Source: Siphonodentalium dalli | Lineage: Eukaryota; Mollusca; Scaphopoda; Gadilida; Siphonodentaliidae | Direction of reading: 5' to 3' | DNA length: 64,000 nucleotides | Assembly: GCA_032622095.1 (NCBI GenBank) | Contig: CP136069.1 | Location: 71,011,319 to 71,075,318, forward strand | Part shown: piece after piece, positions 57,431 to 64,000 of the stretch | Layout: every line of letters starts with the position of its first letter | Numbering within the stretch: the first letter of the stretch is position 1 | The notes under the pieces: model-generated | The model's database searches: none | What the model saw: the letters and a program-made list of their open reading frames with translations, nothing else | What the model was told of the DNA's origin: nothing | Made by a program: the position numbers and the translations under genes

Positions 57431-60253
57431 TATGTAAACAAAAGCATAAAAAGTTACTTTTCTTGTGTTTGTTTATATTATGATGGTAAACATAAAGAGC
57501 GTTCTTTGTGGGTGAATTCCTGATATGGAACTAATAAAATGCGTTTATGCCATTTGTGTGTGATAAGCCAGTAGCATTGTGCTGTCTTCTATAACACAAT
57601 CAGGCTCTTGTTTAGGTAAAATATAGTAGGGCTTTATGATAACATGCTGTTTACGCGATGGTCATGGTATATATGAACGAAACTGTATGCGTTTTACTGT
57701 TTTTTTCTGTTTACGGTGATTGGAACAAATATGAATATTTTCGATAACTAAGGCCTCACGTGCCTTTAATCATCAAAATTAGGCAGTATACCATACACGA
57801 TTCAGAGCGGAGACGGTTCTGGATTTTCTAGATCGGTTACATGTGCAGTTTTACGCAACCGCTGACAAAATTTTTTTATCCAGCACAACGAAACGATCTA
57901 AAATGTATCGAAGAATGTGAGAAACGGAACACGTATATTTCCAGCGCACAATTATGAATGTATACATGGTATATAGGGTTCGAACGAGCCATGTCTGTTT
58001 AAAAGAGTAAGCTCACACGATTAAGTTCATTTCTAATAAATCTATTGCTTGAAACTTATAGTTATGCATTCAATTGATAAAGTAAGTCGTCCACGAAGAA
58101 GTGTGTTATATTAGTGACCAATATACCACATGCTACATATAATACAACAATATCACAATTCCGGAAGCAGAGGACAAGAAGGGTAGATGCCCCAGCTGCC
58201 ATCCACTAGAGGGCAGAAAGCTTTCCCCGCGCGGTATAACCAGAATTGCACAAAATTTGATTTGTAAATATCAGGAGAAAGGGAACTGTCAAAGATGAAT
58301 TCAGGATTCCAGATCATGTTTATGAACTTTATTTTACTTCTTATAAAATGAACTCAATGCCTCCGAAGTGGGTTCTTACGAAATAACACAAACCTCTGTA
58401 AAACATTATATTATCCACATTTACTTGATAAAATAGATTGACTTTGTTCTTATTTTCATTAGTATTAACTCTAAAATAATGGAATTTCGCATGTCAAAGC
58501 CATTGGTATGTAAACAGTAATGGTACAGTGAGATTACCGACAAAGTCGGTACAATGAGATACAAAAGTTTAATCATAACTTGATGGTAATCATTGGAAAG
58601 TTCAAAGCATTGAACAATATTTAGAACGAAAGACCTATCACGATCGGCAGATGTTTAACCCATCCTATGGCGATAGTAAATTACTATGATCGGAATCATA
58701 ATTTAGAGTTTTGATGCTGAATTATAGAATATAATGTTATATAATATTATAGACAAATGTACATAATAATACAAATTATTATAATTTATGGGTCAAATAG
58801 GACACGCATACGAGACTGCACTGGTACATGATCTGTAATGCTACACCAGAGAAGTTCCAGTCATTAAAGGGTTAATTCATGTCAATGGATACCATGTTCC
58901 CCAAAGGAAGCAAAAATTTAAGTTAGGTTTGATCAGCATGGCACCGCTGATAATTCTTCCTGGATGTTCTCAATAAGAATGATATAAACCTCATTACACA
59001 GATGAAAATGTTCAAGAGCATTCCTACAGTGAAATAGCTCTAAACGGTCGGTAAATAAACGGCATGATCAGTCAAAAGCCGTAGGTTTATATGTGGTTTC
59101 ATTATTTCAATTTACAATTATTTCTCTCAGGCGATTGTTTTGCCGAACTAAATGTAGACGAAAACGAATCAGCTGAAATTGTGATATGAAACGTTCATTT
59201 AATAACAGGAAGTAGTGCCAGGTGACCTTTGACTTCCAGTTTGTCGTCGGTTTACATCCCGTATGCTATGTCTCAAAATACTATGGCTTCCAATATTTTT
59301 TCAACAACCTAATGAATGAAGAGTTTGAAAAGTTATTTCATTAAATGTACGCCATTAAGTACGTCAAAGAGTCTTTATTTATCTGGGATTATTTCTTTAT
59401 GCTGGCAAATAACACATAGTTACGCGAAACGTCTTAACAGTTTATAGCGGAATTTACAAAACTTGTTCAGTAAATTAGGTCTGAACCTCGTCAAAGGCTT
59501 GTAGATCCTTTATATATATAAATATTTATATATATATTTGTTTTAATTAAACTGAGCAAGGAATTCAAACTAAGAGTGACTTTTTTTCGAAAGAGGGACA
59601 TGACTACATTTTAAAATATCGCATCAAACCCATATCCGAACTCGAACTGTATTTTGGGCTGAGAAACTCACATACAAAATTTTGTTTCGATCGGATAGAA
59701 AATTGTTTGAGTTATTGCGTTATGCGTAAAGTGTCTACGGACGGACTGGCGGCTAGACAGACAGACAGTAAGACACGTGTATTATCGGCACGCGCAGTGA
59801 CGTATGAGCTTAGCGCAATGATATCGATCCATGTTATTATTATGTTAATTAGAATATAATTAAGATATTCAATTTGTGTTGGGTTATATAATGTTGACTG
59901 TGATATAAAATGGGTGATAAGGGTGATTGAACAATTCTGTCAACATGAAAAGACACATTTAAAATGGAACTATATTTGTTCTTGGGTGTGTCTCTACTTC
60001 CTCTATGGGAACTCAATATTATTTTTTTACCAACAGCCTTTTCTAAATCGTTGTTCCTTGCTAAAATGTGATTATGTGATAAAAATGATCTCATATTCGT
60101 CGCAATTATATACAAGATGTATTAACCTCGTCCACTAAATTCGATCCAGTCACTCGGCTAATACATGTCGTATATAACTGCGACTCATTAGAGATCCTCT
60201 ATGTCCATGATGTCGCTATTCTCGACTAGCACGTACCATTTGTATATATGTAG
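57431..60253. other. Right part of the 10.8-kb intron
   Basis: 57495-57770 has dispersed repeat matches to 26194-26621. 59510-59800 ends in 'GGACGGACTGGCGGC', then GACAGACAGACAG-type microsatellite, with 'GTTTCGATCGGATAGAAAA' before it, typical of a molluscan dispersed element. Between them nothing is recognised. Confidence 0.45.
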
Positions 60254-60433
60254 ATGCTGGGTGTCCTATTCTGTCAGAGATTGAGTTTGGTCGAATAACG
60301 TACTCACCGTCAAATACGATTGGTGGGCGGGCCCGGTACACCTGTTACCCCGGCCACCACATGAATGGGAGGAGCGACCGCTTGTGTCTACCCGATGGCG
60401 TGTGGGAAGGTTGGGAACCAAGCTGCGAGAAAG
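60254..60433 (+). CDS. Exon: sushi/CCP module 3
   Basis: Acceptor ATATATGTAG at 60244-60253 and donor G|GTACAG at 60434 give 180 bp, phase 1 at both ends, 60 residues. Cysteines at 'GCPIL', 'YTC', 'RLC' and 'PSC', Trp at 'GVWEGW', Gly at 'PGHHMNG': all sushi hallmarks. The acceptor has a weak pyrimidine tract and the donor is less perfect than in the two other sushi exons, so borders are slightly less sure. Same strand and phase as the exons at 47319 and 49258, so most likely the next module of the same protein after a 10.8-kb intron. The gene continues beyond this exon; the end was not found. Confidence 0.85.
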
Positions 60434-61234
60434 GTACAGGTCGGTTGTCGTCCAATGGTCTCGGTGCTGGAACATATGTCGTTGAATGCTTTGTCAATAT
60501 ACTCCCAGTTTGCCGTGCGTTATGCTAAAGCCTCACATACTATTCATGCCATGAAGAAATGTTCAGATATAAAGTTCGAAAATAGGTCGCTTGTTGAAAT
60601 GATTATCTGAACAGTTCCCTTCAATTGATAGAAATCCTTCTGCACGTATCTTTTTTTCTGTCTGATGTCTGCTTTTATTACCTGAACACCCCTCCAAATG
60701 ATTAAAAGACAGTTCCAATGTCTCATTTTATAACCATTCAGTATAGAAATGGTTAATTTAGTGCTTGAAGATTATGTGTGGCTTTTAACGGTATCCTGCT
60801 TGCATGGGTTGGCGCATGATTTGAAGTTTGAAAAAAAAAAAAACAATCAAAATTTATAGTTTGAACGATATACATGTAGATTTAGCTTAGAGCTTGCTTC
60901 GTCCAGAAATTTATGATTTCAGTTGATGATTTTGTTTCTAAACATTACATTTGATAATTCCCAGTCTAAATTCTAAGTTCAATAAAAGTATGTAAATTAA
61001 AATATAGCATTGCCTCCATGTACAGCAGTAGACACATCTTATACATGTAGTTGTTAATACATGGTGATCGAGTAACACTGTTTGTTTGTGGACGAGTGTT
61101 ACGCTCTATGTGGCAGATGCAATTTTATGTTTGGACATCTTCTTGTGACAAAATCAATAACAATAGCTGTGGATTTGTCACAGTCAGGGACATGGCGACA
61201 TGTGGTGGAATTTGATCAAAATCTGAACTTTAAT
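60434..61234. other. Downstream intron, nothing recognised
   Basis: AT-rich with an A-run at about 60831-60843. Confidence 0.35.
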
Positions 61235-61510
61235 GCCTCACACAACGTTCGTTAATTTATTTACACCACGTATATATAGATGGTGATTGTTCTCATTGTT
61301 TGATTTTCCAACCAACAAGTAGTGTGGAACCAATATTAGCGTATTTTACTATAGTATGTTTGGTCAAATTTTAGGTCTGACAAATTGCTATTAGTTGGAA
61401 ATTTGCCACCGTTGTGGCCAACTTATGGGGGCGTCAGGTTAGACATTTCCAATAGTTGAATTTGAGGTATCATTCGGTTAATTCCAACCCAAAGGGGTGT
61501 GCAAATGCTA
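61235..61510. repeat. Dispersed repeat, copy C
   Basis: See 17255-17540 and 48955-49150. 'TGTTCTCATTGTTTGATTTT' is shared with copy B. Confidence 0.65.
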
Positions 61511-64000
61511 TTTCATAAACATGTGAGTTTGGTCTGGTTCAAAGGCTTGTCTGATAACGTTTACGCGAGAAACAGTCACTCCCTTTAGATAGCTGAAAGA
61601 AATTAATAATCTCCAAGTTATCAGTCTTGATAAATAATACACTGCGAGGTAAGTGGGGAATTACATTGGATCTGATAGTGGGCTTCGATATGATACAACA
61701 CCAGCATATATAAGTGAGCAATTTTACAACATATTGATCGTACTGTGGCCAGGTGCGTTAATTTGGCTCGTTGTGTTTTACCTATTCATGTAAGTTCGTA
61801 TCGGGTGTTGATTGCCATAATTGATTGCGTTTACTCTGGGAAACAAGCTTTTGCGACTATCAGTGTAGTCGATCGACAATTTGCAACAGACCTTTGGGAA
61901 TTTGCAGCCCGCCAACAATAGTCGATATCCGCTTACAGACTACCATATCGAAAAACAAGGTATTTGAATTCAGCTGTAGCCCGCTGAATACTATATATGT
62001 CATACCGGTGTGCGTGTCAACCTACATGTACCCATCCGCGCGACAAAACATAACGAAACAACCAACGGAATCGAAATACACCAATAACTGGGCGATAAAA
62101 CGGAGAATATTGATGGTGGACACAGGTTTATGGGTCAAACCATACATTGTATAATTTATACACAGAAATTCGCGAAATTTCGTTTTTACGACAATAATCG
62201 GTTATTCTTCGCTTCTGTCGGTCGCGCAGATGGCGAAAATGCAAGACACAACGTACATTTGGTGTGTTGCCGCGGTATACAGCTCTGCATTCACGCATGT
62301 TTTGTGAAACAAACAAAGCTACATAATCGAAACAGCAAACATGTTACACGTTTTCGGTTCCGTCGATTATTTCGCCTGGTTCTATTCGTGTGCGTTTGAA
62401 CACATATCACTTTCTTTGGATATACTTGGAGTCGTTTCTTTTGCTTCGGTTGTTTCGTGTTAAGATTTGGATACGTATAATCGACATATTTTTTCATTGT
62501 CCAATTGCCTATTGTTATTCCGGTTTACACATGCATAATGTGTGCATGGCATAAACATTATTCTACACGATGGGTATGGGTCTATCTCGCTGACCAAAGA
62601 CGACTAAAAAAATCGAAAGCTTGTAATTGAAATAATATAAACATTGAGCATAGCTTTCATTTAAATGGACTTGCAAGTACCATTGGGAGATATTCGAAAT
62701 AAAATTTACTCGTGCATGAGTGTGTCTGGCCAATGACAACTCAAATCGCAAGACTGAATTAAAATTACAGTGATATAGGTATAGCGATTTATCATCGATC
62801 TTACATGTATCGAAAGGGAGAACCACAGTAAGCGCACGGCTTTTCGGTATCATTCTTCCTATGTATAATGATGGGGAATTGTCAGATGTATGAATATTTA
62901 GTTAAAATCCGAGCCTGCGAATGGACAAATAATTTGGATATTACATGGGTTCTGGAATATATAGGGTATTGTGAATTACATGATAGTTCAGTGGGAGAAG
63001 AGGGGATGGAGGGGTGAAACAGATTATTCGTGTTGTCTCACATTAGGTATAATACAAAGAGAGTTGCTGATCGATTTTGTAAGTGGTATTAAAATTGTTT
63101 TATGTGAATAAGGAATTTTTTAAATTATTCGAAATTATGAATTTGCGTTTATAATGTTATGCATTGTCTTTGCGTGAACAAAATAAAATTATAGTTTGTT
63201 ACTGACCAGGTTATTACGTAGAATTAAACCCATGTTGTCCGCAAAATACATTTCCATGGTTGCGACCAGTTCCAGCATCGAGTTATTGTTAGCCGTTTTT
63301 GTAATGCTCTTCCGTGCACTGATTATATGACGTAGTGGCACCATAGCTTGATGTGTGCATGTGGTGGCTTGACTTCCCGGTTTGTTGTCAACCGTTGTTG
63401 TGTGTGTGGTATTATTCACTCTTTTTCTGACGTTGATAGTGACACCCAGCATTTGCTTTGAGTGACAGCCAATATTTGATTTTTCATTAAGAGTGTTTTA
63501 GGTCGGTTTTTGTTTGTGCACTTTACGTTTATACTTTATACATATTTTCAGATCCGTTCTTTCAGCTCAGATTTAAATCCGGTTTCGTGATAAAACCTCC
63601 ATTTAATTTGAACACCTTCCGCATATTGAACTAATATTGAGTGAGAATAACGAATACATGTAGTTAATATCAGCATAGTACAATGTAGTCGTATTTGTTT
63701 TGGACAATCCAAATACATTTTCACAGAAATGACGACTACGAGTACGTTTGTGAGAAAGTTAGAAAATAGTTCAAACTTTTTGCCACTATCGGTAAAGTGA
63801 TATGGTTCTGTTTGTCGTTATTGTGCACCGTATTATGTTTTTATGAAGTCATTGTCAGTGTTTGGTTTGCTGACTGCTTGCAGAGCGCGTGTGCCTATGA
63901 GTGGCTTCTCCAAAACCGTAATGGCCACTAAGGATATGGCAAAACGATAAATTCTAGTGACGTTGTACGCTAATTGTAATGTTTATCGGTAGTAGTTCAT
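61511..64000. other. Region to window end; no supported gene
   Basis: A + frame at 61825-62154 has a Cys-rich patch ('CDYQCSRSTICNRPLGICSP') that loosely recalls a sushi half-module but lacks the Trp and a matching pair of splice sites. The rest is AT-rich with no recognised element. Confidence 0.35.

Noticed and set aside
1-64000. tRNA and rRNA genes
   Set aside because: None was noticed on reading, but I could not run a structure search, so a diverged tRNA or tRNA-derived SINE head could be missed.

Overview
This window looks like a piece of an animal nuclear genome, most likely a mollusc or another lophotrochozoan. It is AT-rich and gene-poor. It has modular phase-1 exons with GT/AG borders and no operon-like gene packing. 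Several repeats are of kinds I associate with molluscs: arrays with the AAGGTCAAGGTCACG motif, roughly 160-bp tandem units inside Helentron/pearl-like elements, and a 'GTTTAACGTCG' type dispersed repeat. The species cannot be fixed from sequence alone.

Host gene: the only convincing host gene lies on the + strand in the right half. Four exons (45167-45343, 47319-47513, 49258-49452, 60254-60433) all start and end in phase 1. They encode one short Cys-rich module followed by three sushi/CCP modules, so this is an internal part of a secreted or extracellular complement-control-type protein. A possible signal-peptide exon at 16540-16612 also ends in phase 1, but its link to the gene is speculative. 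The 10.8-kb intron between the last two exons holds a 20-bp minisatellite and a 5.1-kb satellite-bearing element.

Left third (1-23 kb): retroelement graveyard. 1-1683 is a short LTR element whose 1.07-kb interior keeps a chromodomain ORF but no reverse transcriptase. 3254-4030 is a LINE 3' end. 6961-7952 is a terminal-inverted-repeat element filled with GTTGCG-type repeats. 8080-9960 is a broken Jockey/CR1-like LINE. 10373-12763 is a Ty3/gypsy-like element on the - strand with both LTRs, a tRNA primer site and a polypurine tract, but no RNase H or integrase. 14856-15423 is a long-arm foldback element. 19460-21660 is a decayed Penelope-like element (RT plus GIY-YIG) on the - strand.

Middle (18-45 kb): five copies of a piggyBac-like TTAA MITE carrying two internal hairpins, two of them copied by a recent 1.35-kb tandem duplication (31333-34015). 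There are also many other hairpin and foldback elements, a Tc1/mariner-type MITE with an empty-site paralogue in the same window, and several minisatellites.

Right third (45-64 kb): the sushi gene, a (GAT)n tract, minisatellites, and a Helentron-like element (52291-57430) whose central roughly 161-bp satellite has expanded to about 30 units and formed a 646-bp four-unit higher-order repeat. All comparisons were made by eye; no alignments or searches were run. Boundaries of old repeats are approximate.
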